A stretch of 64,000 nucleotides of DNA from Paraclostridium sordellii (GTDB taxonomy: Bacteria > Bacillota > Clostridia > Peptostreptococcales > Peptostreptococcaceae), in assembly GCF_000953675.1 (NCBI RefSeq), contig NZ_LN679999.1, forward strand, positions 39,771 through 103,770, in the 5' to 3' direction. Numbering within the stretch: position 1 is the first letter of the stretch; each line of letters begins with the position of its first letter. The notes under the pieces are model-generated. The model was given only the letters and a program-made list of their open reading frames with translations, was not told the origin of the DNA and did not search any database. Below are positions 1 through 8,317 of the stretch, piece by piece. Both the position numbers and the translations under genes were made by a program.

Positions 1-405
1 AAGGATTTAATAATTGATTTTTCTAAAACTGCGGAGCAGATAAAAATAGACAAAGTAAATGAATTTGATAAAATAACTAAAGAATTAACTGCAAAAAAGA
101 GAAATAAAAATTTAGATAAATCAATAGAAAAACAGTCAGAAGAAACTATAAATACAAGTTTAATTGATGGTGAAACTAATTCAATAGAAGATCTTAAGCC
201 AGTTAAACAAGATAAACCTAAATTAGATGATAATAAAATACAAAATTTCATTGCTAATGTATCTTTAATGTTATCTAATGAAGAAATAAATGAAATAGAT
301 GCAATGAACAATAAAGAGGATATATTAGAATATTTAGGTTCAATTGAAAAAGGTGAGTATAGTAAAAGAAAATTAATAGATTTAGCATATACTTTTTTAG
401 GTTAA
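1..405 (+). CDS. 3' end of a gene cut by the window edge, unrecognised
   Basis: The reading frame is open from base 1 to the TAA at 403-405, giving 134 visible C-terminal residues. They are Lys/Glu/Asn rich and end in a more structured stretch with the motif KRKLIDLAYTFLG. No motif identifies it. It lies directly upstream of the VirB6-like gene in the same direction, a place often held by a VirD4/TraG coupling protein in clostridial elements, so a coupling-protein tail is possible but unsupported by motif. The gene is real on grounds of frame length and a terminator right after its stop. Confidence 0.6.
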   Translation, partial: KDLIIDFSKTAEQIKIDKVNEFDKITKELTAKKRNKNLDKSIEKQSEETINTSLIDGETNSIEDLKPVKQDKPKLDDNKIQNFIANVSLMLSNEEINEIDAMNNKEDILEYLGSIEKGEYSKRKLIDLAYTFLG

Positions 406-410
406 AGTAA

Positions 411-442
411 GAGAATAACATTTTAAATGTTATTCTCTTTTT
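411..442 (+). terminator. Intrinsic terminator-like hairpin after the first gene
   Basis: A perfect 12-bp stem (GAGAATAACATT and its complement) with a 3-base loop is followed by TTTTTC. It sits 5 bases after the stop and 44 bases before the VirB6 start, so it may end the upstream transcript or partly attenuate the transfer operon. Confidence 0.75.
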
Positions 443-485
443 CATTTATATAAATACAAAAAATATATAGAAAGGGAGTGCTTAG

Positions 486-2582
486 ATGGATATCTTACAG
501 ATATTAACTAGCTATACTCCATTTTTTAAAATTGGAAATGTAATTTCTGATTTTTTAAGATGGATTTTATGGGCTTTAGTATCAATATTATGCAATCTAT
601 CAGATGGAGTTGAAAAAATAGTAAATAAGATATATTCATTGAATAATTTTTTTAATAAATCTGAGATTCAACAAATTATAGACAAATTCAAACCTGCTTT
701 GTGGGTTGTATTAACTATATCTGTTTTGTATATAGGATATAAATTGGTTATAGATAGAGAATTTAAAGGAGAGCGTATATTTCAAAACTTTATATTATCT
801 TTTATGGTAATACTAGCTTTACCAGCTTTTATGGTTCAAATGAATAAGATAACTTCTTCTGCTATTAACGTAGCTAATGAAGGAATAAAAGTAGAAGAAC
901 AGACAACTACTGCTAGGAGCATAATAAAGGATAATATTTATGATTTAAAATATTTGGAAAAACAAGGATTTAAACTAAATGGAGATTTAAATGATAGTAA
1001 AACGAAAACAAATAACTTAAATCCTGAAAATATATTAAGAATAAATATAAATTCAACAATTGATAGAGGATTTTTAGATAAAGAAATATTTAAAAAGAAA
1101 ATTGAAATTGATGAAAATGGAAAGGAACAAGTTGTAGATTTAGAAAAATCATTCTTTGGGTTTATAGAAGAGCAGTATTACAGATTTAATTTTAACTTTT
1201 TAACTATGATAATAATGATAATTTGTTTAATAGTAACATTTGTTTTAACAAGTATAAAAATTGCTAGAATAATTATAGAATTAGGATTTAAAAAGGTATT
1301 TGCTATGATGCTTGCATTTGGAGATATAGCCTCGGGGCAAAAGTTAAAAACGGTATTAAAAGATATTTTATCATCTTTTGGGATAATTTTTGCTACATCA
1401 ATACTTTTAAAACTATATATGGTAAGTACAACATGGATAAACACAATAGATGCAAATATTCTTGTGAAGATAATTTTTATAATAGCATCTTCTCTTATGG
1501 TTATAGACGGACCGAATATAATTGAAAGAGTATTAGGCATAGATGCAGGGATAAAGAGTGGTTGGAGTCTTGTTGCAGGGGCATATACAGGAGCGAAAAC
1601 TATGAGTTCAATAGGAAGTAAGTTAGGAAATTCTATGTCAGCAGTTGCTGGCGGAGCTAAGGGTGTATATGATGGATTTAATTCTTCTACGTTAGAGGAT
1701 GAGAGTAAATCATTAAAAGATAGTAATTCAAATAATGATTCTAAAACGAATAGCAGTGAAAGTAAATCAGATAATAACTCAACTTCTAATAACTTAAATT
1801 CAAATGAAACTGGAAGAACCTTATCTGAAGAAAGTCAAAACTCACAAGATAGTAATAACTTATCTAGTAATGAAGCATCTGATAATAGTAATTTACCTAC
1901 CAATGCATCTAGTGAGGAATATTTAAATGAAAATAGTAACAATATTTCTTCTGAATATGGCGAAGCATCTTCATTGTCAGATGATATGAATAGTAATGTA
2001 GGCTCATCATATAAAGAGCAAGAAACACTTTCAGACAATGTAAATGCTAGTGATAATAATGATTTAAATAATGAATATAGTAAAGATGGTGTTCAATCTT
2101 CATTAGAAAGTGAAAATAAAGTTAATGATACATCTTTAGGTAATGAATCTAACAAAGATAGTGTTCATCAGTCATTAGAGAGTGAAGGTAAGGCTAGTGA
2201 TAATAGTTCAATTAATGATAGTGTTTCTAGTAATACTAGTGATTCATCTAAAGGAAGTGACTCAAAATCTATATCAGATACAGAGCAAAAACCTTTAGAT
2301 TCTAATATTAAATCAGATAATAATTTAAATAGCCAATCAATGAATGATTCATCAAATAAACCAGTTGGAAATAGTGAATCATTAAAAACTGGTAAATCTG
2401 ATAAAGATGTTGTCAAAAACTCTGAAAAGTTAGAAACTAGAGGATTAGGACAATATGCAAAAGATACCCTTAAAGATAGTAAAAAAGGTCAAATTGCTAA
2501 AAAGCATTATAACCTAGGTGTAAACACAGGGAAAGCATTTAGAAACTATATGGATAAAAAGAGCGGAAAGGTGAGTAAGTAG
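486..2582 (+). CDS. VirB6/TrbL-like conjugation membrane protein
   Basis: This 698-residue protein has the VirB6/TrbL layout: about six hydrophobic segments in the first 350 residues (near 24-45, 71-90, 102-118, 236-262, 295-315 and 330-347). The family forms the inner-membrane channel core of type IV secretion. After residue 370 comes a long Ser/Asn/Asp/Glu-rich tail of about 280 residues with imperfect repeats (SLESE...NKDS units), then a basic end. Such low-complexity tails vary between elements. The start is fixed by AAAGGGAG eight bases before ATG. It is followed within 3 bases by the PrgI-like gene and then VirB4, the usual order in clostridial conjugative elements. Function is inferred from topology and context. 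Confidence 0.8.
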   Translation: MDILQILTSYTPFFKIGNVISDFLRWILWALVSILCNLSDGVEKIVNKIYSLNNFFNKSEIQQIIDKFKPALWVVLTISVLYIGYKLVIDREFKGERIFQNFILSFMVILALPAFMVQMNKITSSAINVANEGIKVEEQTTTARSIIKDNIYDLKYLEKQGFKLNGDLNDSKTKTNNLNPENILRININSTIDRGFLDKEIFKKKIEIDENGKEQVVDLEKSFFGFIEEQYYRFNFNFLTMIIMIICLIVTFVLTSIKIARIIIELGFKKVFAMMLAFGDIASGQKLKTVLKDILSSFGIIFATSILLKLYMVSTTWINTIDANILVKIIFIIASSLMVIDGPNIIERVLGIDAGIKSGWSLVAGAYTGAKTMSSIGSKLGNSMSAVAGGAKGVYDGFNSSTLEDESKSLKDSNSNNDSKTNSSESKSDNNSTSNNLNSNETGRTLSEESQNSQDSNNLSSNEASDNSNLPTNASSEEYLNENSNNISSEYGEASSLSDDMNSNVGSSYKEQETLSDNVNASDNNDLNNEYSKDGVQSSLESENKVNDTSLGNESNKDSVHQSLESEGKASDNSSINDSVSSNTSDSSKGSDSKSISDTEQKPLDSNIKSDNNLNSQSMNDSSNKPVGNSESLKTGKSDKDVVKNSEKLETRGLGQYAKDTLKDSKKGQIAKKHYNLGVNTGKAFRNYMDKKSGKVSK

Positions 2583-2585
2583 AAA

Positions 2586-2879
2586 ATGTATATAATTCCA
2601 TCTGAAATAAATTCAGAAACTAAAATATTTAAAAATGTATATTTAATAGATATGTTATTTATGCTAGTAGCTTTTGTTTTAACTATGTCTTTTTCAAGCA
2701 TAGTTAATCCAAAGGTTGTAGTACCATATTATATTTGTTCTTTTGTACTTACAATATTTTTAGTATTGAAAAGCCAAACAAATCCTGGCTTAAGAAACTA
2801 CAAAGCTATTTATCTAATGATAATAAGATGTAGAGGGACTTATCAATCTTTAGATTGGAATACAGAAAGAGAGGGCTAA
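2586..2879 (+). CDS. PrgI/VirB3-like small membrane protein
   Basis: The 97-residue protein begins MYIIPSEI, has two adjacent hydrophobic segments (about residues 21-40 and 45-62) and a polar C-terminus. This size, the N-terminal IP-E motif and the position immediately before VirB4 are typical of the PrgI family of conjugative elements, thought to play the VirB3 role beside the VirB4 ATPase. The start ATG is 4 bases after the previous stop, with AAAGGTG inside the end of virB6 serving as ribosome site, so translation is probably coupled. The next gene starts 4 bases after its stop. Confidence 0.75.
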   Translation: MYIIPSEINSETKIFKNVYLIDMLFMLVAFVLTMSFSSIVNPKVVVPYYICSFVLTIFLVLKSQTNPGLRNYKAIYLMIIRCRGTYQSLDWNTEREG

Positions 2880-2882
2880 TAT

Positions 2883-3488
2883 ATGAGTGAAAAACTTTCA
2901 AGAAAAGAATTAAAAAGACTAAAAAAAGAAGAAAAACAACAAGCTAAAATAGAGAAAAAAGAATTAAAGGAAGAACATAAGAAAGTAAAAAAGGTAGCAA
3001 GTGATTTGCTACCTTTTTTAAATATAGCAGATGATGGATCTATTCAAACTAAATATGGATATATGGAAATATACCAAATTGATACTAAGGATTTAAATTC
3101 TCTAACAAGTGATGAAGTAAATATACATATAAACGAACACACTACCTTTTTAAGAGGATATAGTGACGATATAAAAATAATATGTATGAGTTATCCAGTT
3201 AATACAGAAGTTCAGCAAAAACATTTATCAAATAAAATACAAAATACAGATAATCCTATATATATTAAGTTTTTAAATAAGAAATTAGAACGATTAAAAT
3301 TACTTGAAAAATTAAGAACTAATAAAGAATTTTATTTTGTTTTATATTTTGAAAATGAAAGAGATAAAAGAGAAAAAGAAATATATATTCAAAGGAGAGC
3401 AAATAGAGCTATGGGTATAGAGCCGATAGATATAGATAAAAAAGTTAAAATATTATATAAATTAAATAATCAAAATTCTAAAATATAA
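2883..3488 (+). CDS. VirB4/TraE N-terminal domain, separate gene
   Basis: This 201-residue protein corresponds to the N-terminal third of the VirB4/TraE transfer ATPase. After a very basic, Lys-rich start (residues 1-40) come LLPFLNIADDGSIQTKYGY and MEIYQIDTKDLNSLTSDEV, close to the family N-domain as I know it, ending at KVKILYKLNNQNSKI. The ATPase domain follows as a separate gene at 3959 after a toxin-antitoxin module. Its last codons and stop (from 3472) lie inside the first copy of the duplicated module, so the stop was supplied by the repeat. An intragenic terminator-like hairpin lies at 2988-3018. Both halves are well conserved and may still work together as a split protein. Confidence 0.75.
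   Translation: MSEKLSRKELKRLKKEEKQQAKIEKKELKEEHKKVKKVASDLLPFLNIADDGSIQTKYGYMEIYQIDTKDLNSLTSDEVNIHINEHTTFLRGYSDDIKIICMSYPVNTEVQQKHLSNKIQNTDNPIYIKFLNKKLERLKLLEKLRTNKEFYFVLYFENERDKREKEIYIQRRANRAMGIEPIDIDKKVKILYKLNNQNSKI
2988..3018 (+). terminator. Terminator-like hairpin inside the VirB4 N-terminal gene
   Basis: A perfect 13-bp stem, AAAAAGGTAGCAA with its complement and a 5-base loop, is followed by an unbroken T-run, about 105 bases into the coding sequence. It has every sequence feature of an intrinsic terminator although it encodes residues of the protein. Confidence 0.65.
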
Positions 3489-3501
3489 TTTACATTTATG
3501 A

Positions 3502-3544
3502 TATAATAAATAACGGAACTGAAAATCTATAGAGTGGTGTTTCC
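3502..3544 (+). promoter_or_regulatory. Toxin promoter and left inverted-repeat arm, copy 1
   Basis: An extended -10 (TGATATAAT, hexamer 3502-3507) is followed from 3515 by an arm beginning GGAACTGAAAATCTAT that is repeated inverted at 3769-3806. Toxin mRNA and antisense RNA would therefore begin with nearly the same leader sequence. Confidence 0.7.
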
Positions 3545-3591
3545 ATACAACCTCAAATTCCTACGGTAAGCAGGAAGGAGGTGTAAACTGT

Positions 3592-3747
3592 ATGGAACCA
3601 AAGATTATCCTTGGTGCGATTAGCACTATATGTATTGGTCTTTTGACTAATTACATATATGATAAATTAAAAAGCCACTCTGCGTCGACGAAAACTAAGA
3701 GTGGCGTTTTTGAACTTAATATAATAATTAAGTTCAGAAAAAGATAG
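3592..3747 (+). CDS. Type I toxin, small membrane peptide, copy 1
   Basis: The 51-residue peptide has a hydrophobic N-terminal helix (about residues 5-24: IILGAISTICIGLLTNY) followed by the basic segment KLKSHSASTKTKSG and an aliphatic/basic tail. A single membrane helix plus a KSHS...KSG basic tail is the hallmark I know from clostridial type I toxins such as those of Clostridioides difficile, which depolarise or disrupt the membrane when their antisense RNA is lost. The ribosome site GGAAGGAGG is nine bases before ATG. The gene sits between inverted repeats with a convergent promoter. The family assignment is from memory of motif and layout, not a search. Confidence 0.8.
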   Translation: MEPKIILGAISTICIGLLTNYIYDKLKSHSASTKTKSGVFELNIIIKFRKR

Positions 3748-3759
3748 ATTATTAACTTA

Positions 3760-3825
3760 TATTTATCAGGAAACATCACTCTATGACGAAATAGATTTTC
3801 AGTTCCTTTGTATATTTATATTATA
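3760..3825 (-). ncRNA. Probable antisense antitoxin RNA 5' end, copy 1
   Basis: On the minus strand an extended -10 (TGATATAAT, hexamer at 3820-3825) would start a transcript near 3813 running into the toxin gene. Its first 40 bases repeat the toxin leader (arm 3769-3806). This is the expected position for a cis-antisense antitoxin overlapping the toxin mRNA 3' part. The 3' end is not defined. Confidence 0.6.
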
Positions 3826-3868
3826 TCACAAAATACAAAAATTAAAACATTCCAATATAGGTAATTTA

Positions 3869-3900
3869 AAGAACTATGTAATTTTACATAGTTCTTTTTT
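3869..3900 (+). terminator. Terminator of toxin module copy 1
   Basis: AAGAACTATGTA pairs with its complement across a short loop and is followed by six T residues. The same hairpin ends copy 2. Confidence 0.8.
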
Positions 3901-3958
3901 AATGCAAAGATTTATTACATTACAAATAAAGATAATTATTGAAAGGATGATAATAACT

Positions 3959-5866
3959 ATGATAAAAGATAGTAAATTTAATAAAAAAGAATATAATCCA
4001 TATTTTTTAACAGAAATACAACCACAAGGTGGAATAAAGTTTGATGAAAAAATTATAAAAAAAGGTGATGGATATGAAACAGTTATAAGTGTTTTTGACT
4101 ATCCTAATCAAGTACAAGAATTTTGGATGGAAAGGCTTATGTCTATAAAGGATGTAATTATTACTGTAGATATTGGAACATATAACAAATCTAAGGTATT
4201 AAAGAAAATAGAAAGTTCTTTAAATGAACAAGAAAGCAGATACTATACAGATAAAAGTCCAATAAGCAGAATTAAATCTCAAAATACATATAATCACTTA
4301 ACTTCATTAGCAAGTGATGTAACTGGAAATAATGAGGTTGTTAAGTTAGTAAATGTAAGATATTTTGTTTCAGGAACTACAGTTGAACAAGTAGAAGAAA
4401 AGGTAAAAGATGTAATATCTGAATTATCATCTATAGGTTATAAAAGTTCTGTATATGTAAATGAACAAGAGTATGAATGGTGTTCTTTATTTAATGGGTA
4501 TTCAGAACAAGAGAGATTTAAAAATAGAAGAAAAGGTAAGGCAATTCCTTCATCTACATTAGGTGCTGGGTATCCATTTCATTATACTAGACTTGATGAT
4601 CCAACAGGAACATTCTTAGGAACAACATTTACTAGAGGTAATGTTATATTTGACTTATTTACAAAGACAAAGAAAAGAAAATATTATAATGCAGCCATAG
4701 TTGGTACTATGGGAAGTGGGAAATCAACTTTATTGAAATTATTAGTTGAAGATAACACTATTCAAGGACAAACAATAAGAATACTTGATGTTGTTGGTGA
4801 ATTTACTACATTGGTAAAAGCATTAGGTGGTAAAGTAATATCTCTTGATGGTAAAAGTGGAATAATAAATCCTTTACAAGTTTTAGCAACTATTACAGAT
4901 GATAAAACTTATGAAGTAGATAATAGGCTATCATTTTTTACTCATATATCTAAAATATCTATGATGTATAAGTATTTATCACAAGATTGTTCATCTGTAG
5001 AGAGTATGGAGTTTGAAATGCTATTAAATAAGTTCTATAAAGCATTTGGTATAGATATAGATAAATCTACTGAATATGCACCAGATAAATATCCTATTTT
5101 TGAAGATTTATTAAAGTTTGTACGTAAAGAGTTATATTCTGATGAGAGTAAAAAACAAATAAGAAGTGATATATCTGCTAATAGACAAATTGTATTAGAA
5201 AAGATTATATTAACTTTAGATAGTACGATATTAAATTATGGTTCATTATTTAATGGTATCTCTGATATATCATCTGATTTGACAAATGAACAGTTAATAT
5301 CATTTGAACTTAGAAACTTAAACAGTTTTGATAAAAGAATTTTTAACGCTCAAATATTTAATATATTAACTATACTTTGGAATAACTCATTAGTCCAAGG
5401 TAGAAAAGAAATGGGTGATTTCAATAGTGGTAAAAAGACAATAGCTGAATGTAAAAAGTATATGATTCTTATAGATGAAGCACATAAAGTTATAAACTCT
5501 AACAATGAGTTAGCAGTTGACTATTTAACTAGCTTTGAAAGAGAGGCAAGAAAATATTTTGGTGGATTAATATTTGCTACTCAAAATATTCGTGATGTAG
5601 CTCCAAATAACTTAAATGATCCTATATTTGAAAAGATAAAAACTTTATTTGAATTAACTCAATACAAGTTTATAATGCAACAAAGTAGTAACTCCTTAAA
5701 AGTATTAAAAGAAGTATTTGAAGGTCAAATATCAGATAATGAATTAAAGAAAATACCATATTTAGAACAAGGCCATTGTATTTTATCTATTGATGGATTA
5801 GAAAATATTTTATTTAATATAGAGGCTACAGAAGAAGAACTTGCACTATTTGGAGGCGGAGCTTAA
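3959..5866 (+). CDS. VirB4/TraE-type conjugation ATPase, C-terminal part
   Basis: This 635-residue protein energises substrate transfer and pilus or channel assembly in type IV secretion. Walker A is GTMGSGKST (about residues 248-256) and Walker B MILIDEAHK (about 501-509); ATQNIRDV follows as in VirB4 proteins. The N-terminus reads NPYFLTEIQPQGGIKF, which in uninterrupted homologues continues directly from the N-domain found here as gene 2883-3488. I chose ATG 3959 rather than 3902 because GAAAGGA lies eleven bases before it and the extra N-terminus is unlike the family. Together the two pieces make about 830 residues, near the usual size of a one-piece VirB4. Confidence 0.9.
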   Translation: MIKDSKFNKKEYNPYFLTEIQPQGGIKFDEKIIKKGDGYETVISVFDYPNQVQEFWMERLMSIKDVIITVDIGTYNKSKVLKKIESSLNEQESRYYTDKSPISRIKSQNTYNHLTSLASDVTGNNEVVKLVNVRYFVSGTTVEQVEEKVKDVISELSSIGYKSSVYVNEQEYEWCSLFNGYSEQERFKNRRKGKAIPSSTLGAGYPFHYTRLDDPTGTFLGTTFTRGNVIFDLFTKTKKRKYYNAAIVGTMGSGKSTLLKLLVEDNTIQGQTIRILDVVGEFTTLVKALGGKVISLDGKSGIINPLQVLATITDDKTYEVDNRLSFFTHISKISMMYKYLSQDCSSVESMEFEMLLNKFYKAFGIDIDKSTEYAPDKYPIFEDLLKFVRKELYSDESKKQIRSDISANRQIVLEKIILTLDSTILNYGSLFNGISDISSDLTNEQLISFELRNLNSFDKRIFNAQIFNILTILWNNSLVQGRKEMGDFNSGKKTIAECKKYMILIDEAHKVINSNNELAVDYLTSFEREARKYFGGLIFATQNIRDVAPNNLNDPIFEKIKTLFELTQYKFIMQQSSNSLKVLKEVFEGQISDNELKKIPYLEQGHCILSIDGLENILFNIEATEEELALFGGGA

Positions 5867-5984
5867 AATTCTAAAATATAATTTATATTTATGATATAAT
5901 AAATAACAGAACTGAAAGTCTATAGAGTGGTGTTTCCATACAACCTCAAATTCCTACGGTAAGCAGGAAGGAGGTGTAAACTGT

Positions 5985-6149
5985 ATGGAACCAAAGATTA
6001 TCCTTGGTGCGATTAGCACTATATGTATTGGTCTTTTGACTAATTACATATATGATAAATTAAAAAGCCACTCTGTGCGAGAGAGTGACTTAGAACTTAA
6101 AATTAAGTTTTCATTTATAGAACTTAATTTTAAAACTAAAAAACATTAA
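5985..6149 (+). CDS. Type I toxin, small membrane peptide, copy 2
   Basis: The 54-residue peptide is identical to copy 1 over residues 1-30, including the hydrophobic helix and KLKSHS, then differs (VRESDLELKIKFSF...KTKKH). The C-terminal swap keeps the alternating aliphatic/basic character. The leader, GGAAGGAGG ribosome site and flanking inverted arms (5908-5937 and 6159-6195) are the same as copy 1. Divergence limited to the tail and to the part an antisense RNA would cover suggests the two modules may no longer cross-neutralise. Confidence 0.8.
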   Translation: MEPKIILGAISTICIGLLTNYIYDKLKSHSVRESDLELKIKFSFIELNFKTKKH

Positions 6150-6215
6150 TTTTTAATGGGAACATCACTCTACTTCCACATAGATTTTCAGTTCCTTTAT
6201 ATATTTATATTATAT
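6150..6215 (-). ncRNA. Probable antisense antitoxin RNA 5' end, copy 2
   Basis: The minus-strand extended -10 (TGATATAAT) and the leader-like arm of copy 1 are both kept in copy 2, pointing convergently into the toxin. Extent is inferred. Confidence 0.55.
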
Positions 6216-6257
6216 CACAAAATATATAAATTAAAACATTTCAATATATGTAATTTA

Positions 6258-6289
6258 AGAACTATGTAATTTTATATAGTTCTTTTTTT
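6258..6289 (+). terminator. Terminator of toxin module copy 2
   Basis: AAGAACTATGTAA pairs with TTATATAGTTCTT (one mismatch) and is followed by a run of seven T residues. Confidence 0.75.
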
Positions 6290-6343
6290 ATTATTTTATA
6301 ACTGTAATATAATCTAAAAAGCATAAGAAAGGAGAGTATTATT

Positions 6344-7009
6344 TTGTATAAAAAGATAAGTATTTTGTTATTTATAATAACTATTTTATTAGGTGGAAAA
6401 TTATTTATAGTTTCAAAAGAATTGAAAGATACAAAGAACGAATTAAAACGTCAATCTGTAAAAAAAGAAGAAACTATAAAAGATGAAAACACCAATACTG
6501 AAACAAATAAAATTGAAAATACTAAATCTGAATCTAATAAAAATGATGAGATTGAAGTAAATGACATAACTAATCCAATTGAGGGATTAAGTAGAAAAGA
6601 TAATAAGGATGTTAGAAATACAGTTATAACTTTTGTAAAAGCATTCGCTAATTATTGTGATAAAGACGATAATGTTGAAAAGCGAATACAAACAAGAATA
6701 TATAATGTAAAAGATTTATTGTCTGAAGAGTTATATAAAAGTACAAGAGCAGGTGTTGAGAGTGAAGCAATGCATCAAGGTAAAGAATTTACTTATAGAA
6801 AATTAGAAGGTATGCGAATTTATGAAGCATATCAAGAAGGAGATAAAGTTCATATTAATTTAGAAACTTTTTCAACTTATTATGATATTTTTATGAAACC
6901 TCAATCTATACATAAGTCTAATAGATACTCTACATCTGACTTTAAATTTACCTTGGTAAAATCTAATGATAAATGGATTATACAAGATTTTACTGAAACT
7001 TTTAAGTAG
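6344..7009 (+). CDS. VirB8-like conjugation protein
   Basis: This 221-residue protein has one N-terminal transmembrane helix (about residues 5-22), a Lys/Glu/Asn-rich linker to residue 80, and a folded C-terminal domain with alternating strands ending [15 protein letters not shown], the style of the NTF2-like VirB8/TcpC domain. VirB8 proteins are scaffold subunits of the transfer channel. The start is TTG at 6344 with GAAAGGAG nine bases upstream. The next gene begins 9 bases after its stop. The family call rests on topology, C-terminal pattern and its place before the cell-wall hydrolase, so a generic transfer lipoprotein-like role remains possible. Confidence 0.65.
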   Translation: MYKKISILLFIITILLGGKLFIVSKELKDTKNELKRQSVKKEETIKDENTNTETNKIENTKSESNKNDEIEVNDITNPIEGLSRKDNKDVRNTVITFVKAFANYCDKDDNVEKRIQTRIYNVKDLLSEELYKSTRAGVESEAMHQGKEFTYRKLEGMRIYEAYQEGDKVHINLETFSTYYDIFMKPQSIHKSNRYSTSDFKFTLVKSNDKWIIQDFTETFK

Positions 7010-7017
7010 GTGATATT

Positions 7018-8196
7018 TTGAGAGCACATATTATAGAAAAACAAGCCTTAGAAGTTAATAGATTAAAGAAAATAATAAAAACGATAGCTGTTAGTCAGCT
7101 ATCGTTTTTATTATTGGCTATTTTTGCAGTTGGTGTAATGGTAACTATTTTTATTGGTGATGCATCTAGTAAATCTAATGATGATTGGATTTCAGGAAGT
7201 TTAAATGGAGTACCACAAGAATTTATTCCATACTTTAATGAAGCATCTAGTATATATAATATTCCTAATTACATATTAGCAGGGGTAGCTAAACAAGAAA
7301 GTAACTTCGATCCAAACTGTTCATATGGCGGTGCATTTGGTATTATGCAAGTTCAAAAGTATGACGCTGGAAGTGGAAAAGATTTGTGGGCATATCTAAT
7401 TAATGGTGGATTAGGAGAAGTGTATAAAAATGCTGGATATTCTTTTAGTTCTAGTGAAGATATGTGGAATCAGTTTCTAAAAGATCCTAGAGCACAAATA
7501 ATAGGTGGAGCTTATGAAATAAGATACTATGCAAATTATGTTTTGTGGAAACAAAAGAAAGTTGAAAAATTAGATTACAACAATAATGAAAATATGAAAC
7601 TCATAACTTGGGATGAATCAGATAAAGATACAGTTAGAAGAGTTTTTGCATGCTATAATGGCGGACCTGGTTATGGAATGAGTGTAGATTTAGATAATGC
7701 ACAATTTGATTATCCTAATAAAGTATTTCAATATGCAATGGAATATAAAGGAAATGGCCTTGAAAATGGAAATGGAAGTTATCCAGGTGGAAATGCAATA
7801 ATTGAAAAAGCAATTGCTACTGGGCAAACGATAGTTGGAAAATCTCCTTACGTTTGGGGGGGAGGTAGAACACAAGCCGATATAGATGCACGACGTTTCG
7901 ATTGCAGCTCATTTGTTCATTGGTGTTATGCATCCGCAGGAGTTGTTTTAGGTGATTATAGAGTTGTTGTAACTGATAGTTTAGTAAAAGAAGGTAAAGC
8001 AGTTTCACCAAAAGATATGAAACGAGGGGATGTGATTTTCTTCAATACATATAAATATAATGGTCATGTTGGGATATATCTTGGTAATGGAAAATTCATT
8101 CATGATGGATCAACTGGCGGAGTACAAATAAGTGAATTAGGTAATCCTTATTGGAGTAAAGTTTTTAATGGAAATGTACGAAGAATTGTAGAATAA
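7018..8196 (+). CDS. Conjugation cell-wall hydrolase, lytic transglycosylase plus NlpC/P60
   Basis: This 392-residue two-domain enzyme opens peptidoglycan for the transfer channel, like Tn916 Orf14 and CD1107-type proteins. A transmembrane segment (about 23-47) precedes an SLT domain with the catalytic Glu94 in [12 protein letters not shown] and GAFGIMQV. The C-terminal NlpC/P60 domain carries Cys296 ([10 protein letters not shown]), His350 (GHVGIYLG) and His362 (FIHDG), so both active sites look complete. Translation starts at TTG 7018 after AGGTGAT. A 20-bp perfect inverted repeat with a T-run lies within the coding sequence for the membrane segment (7071-7115). Confidence 0.93.
   Translation: MRAHIIEKQALEVNRLKKIIKTIAVSQLSFLLLAIFAVGVMVTIFIGDASSKSNDDWISGSLNGVPQEFIPYFNEASSIYNIPNYILAGVAKQESNFDPNCSYGGAFGIMQVQKYDAGSGKDLWAYLINGGLGEVYKNAGYSFSSSEDMWNQFLKDPRAQIIGGAYEIRYYANYVLWKQKKVEKLDYNNNENMKLITWDESDKDTVRRVFACYNGGPGYGMSVDLDNAQFDYPNKVFQYAMEYKGNGLENGNGSYPGGNAIIEKAIATGQTIVGKSPYVWGGGRTQADIDARRFDCSSFVHWCYASAGVVLGDYRVVVTDSLVKEGKAVSPKDMKRGDVIFFNTYKYNGHVGIYLGNGKFIHDGSTGGVQISELGNPYWSKVFNGNVRRIVE
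7071..7115 (+). terminator. Terminator-like hairpin inside the hydrolase gene
   Basis: A perfect 20-bp stem, whose core is ACGATAGCTG and its complement, closes a 5-base loop (TTAGT) and continues into T-rich sequence. It lies 53 bases into the gene and encodes part of the membrane anchor. Confidence 0.65.
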
Positions 8197-8241
8197 ATAA
8201 TAAAAATTTCATAATACTAAACATCCAAAGTAAAAAATAAA

Positions 8242-8276
8242 CCTCTTAGAATTGATTTTAAGAGGTCATGTTTTTT
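8242..8276 (+). terminator. Weak terminator after the hydrolase gene
   Basis: CCTCTTA pairs with TAAGAGG, with a T-run about five bases after the stem. Confidence 0.5.
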
Positions 8277-8317
8277 ACAAAATTATTATTAAAAAAAATA
8301 TATAAGGAGGAATTTTT

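Larger units (their letters stand above)
3472..3900 (+). repeat. Direct repeat copy 1 carrying a type I toxin-antitoxin module
   Basis: About 430 bp that recur at 5865-6289 with high identity at both ends and in the toxin N-terminal coding part, diverging in the toxin C-terminus. It contains the promoter, toxin, antisense promoter and a final terminator. This copy separates the two halves of virB4. Confidence 0.9.
5865..6289 (+). repeat. Direct repeat copy 2 carrying a type I toxin-antitoxin module
   Basis: Second copy of the module at 3472-3900, starting within the stop codon of the VirB4 ATPase gene. Left border, promoter, leader, first 30 toxin codons, right arm and terminator match copy 1; the toxin C-terminal part differs. 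Confidence 0.9.

Noticed and set aside
1178..1540. Minus-strand 120-residue frame inside the VirB6-like gene
   Set aside because: Mirror of hydrophobic coding sequence; no ribosome site and inside a gene with clear coding character on the plus strand.
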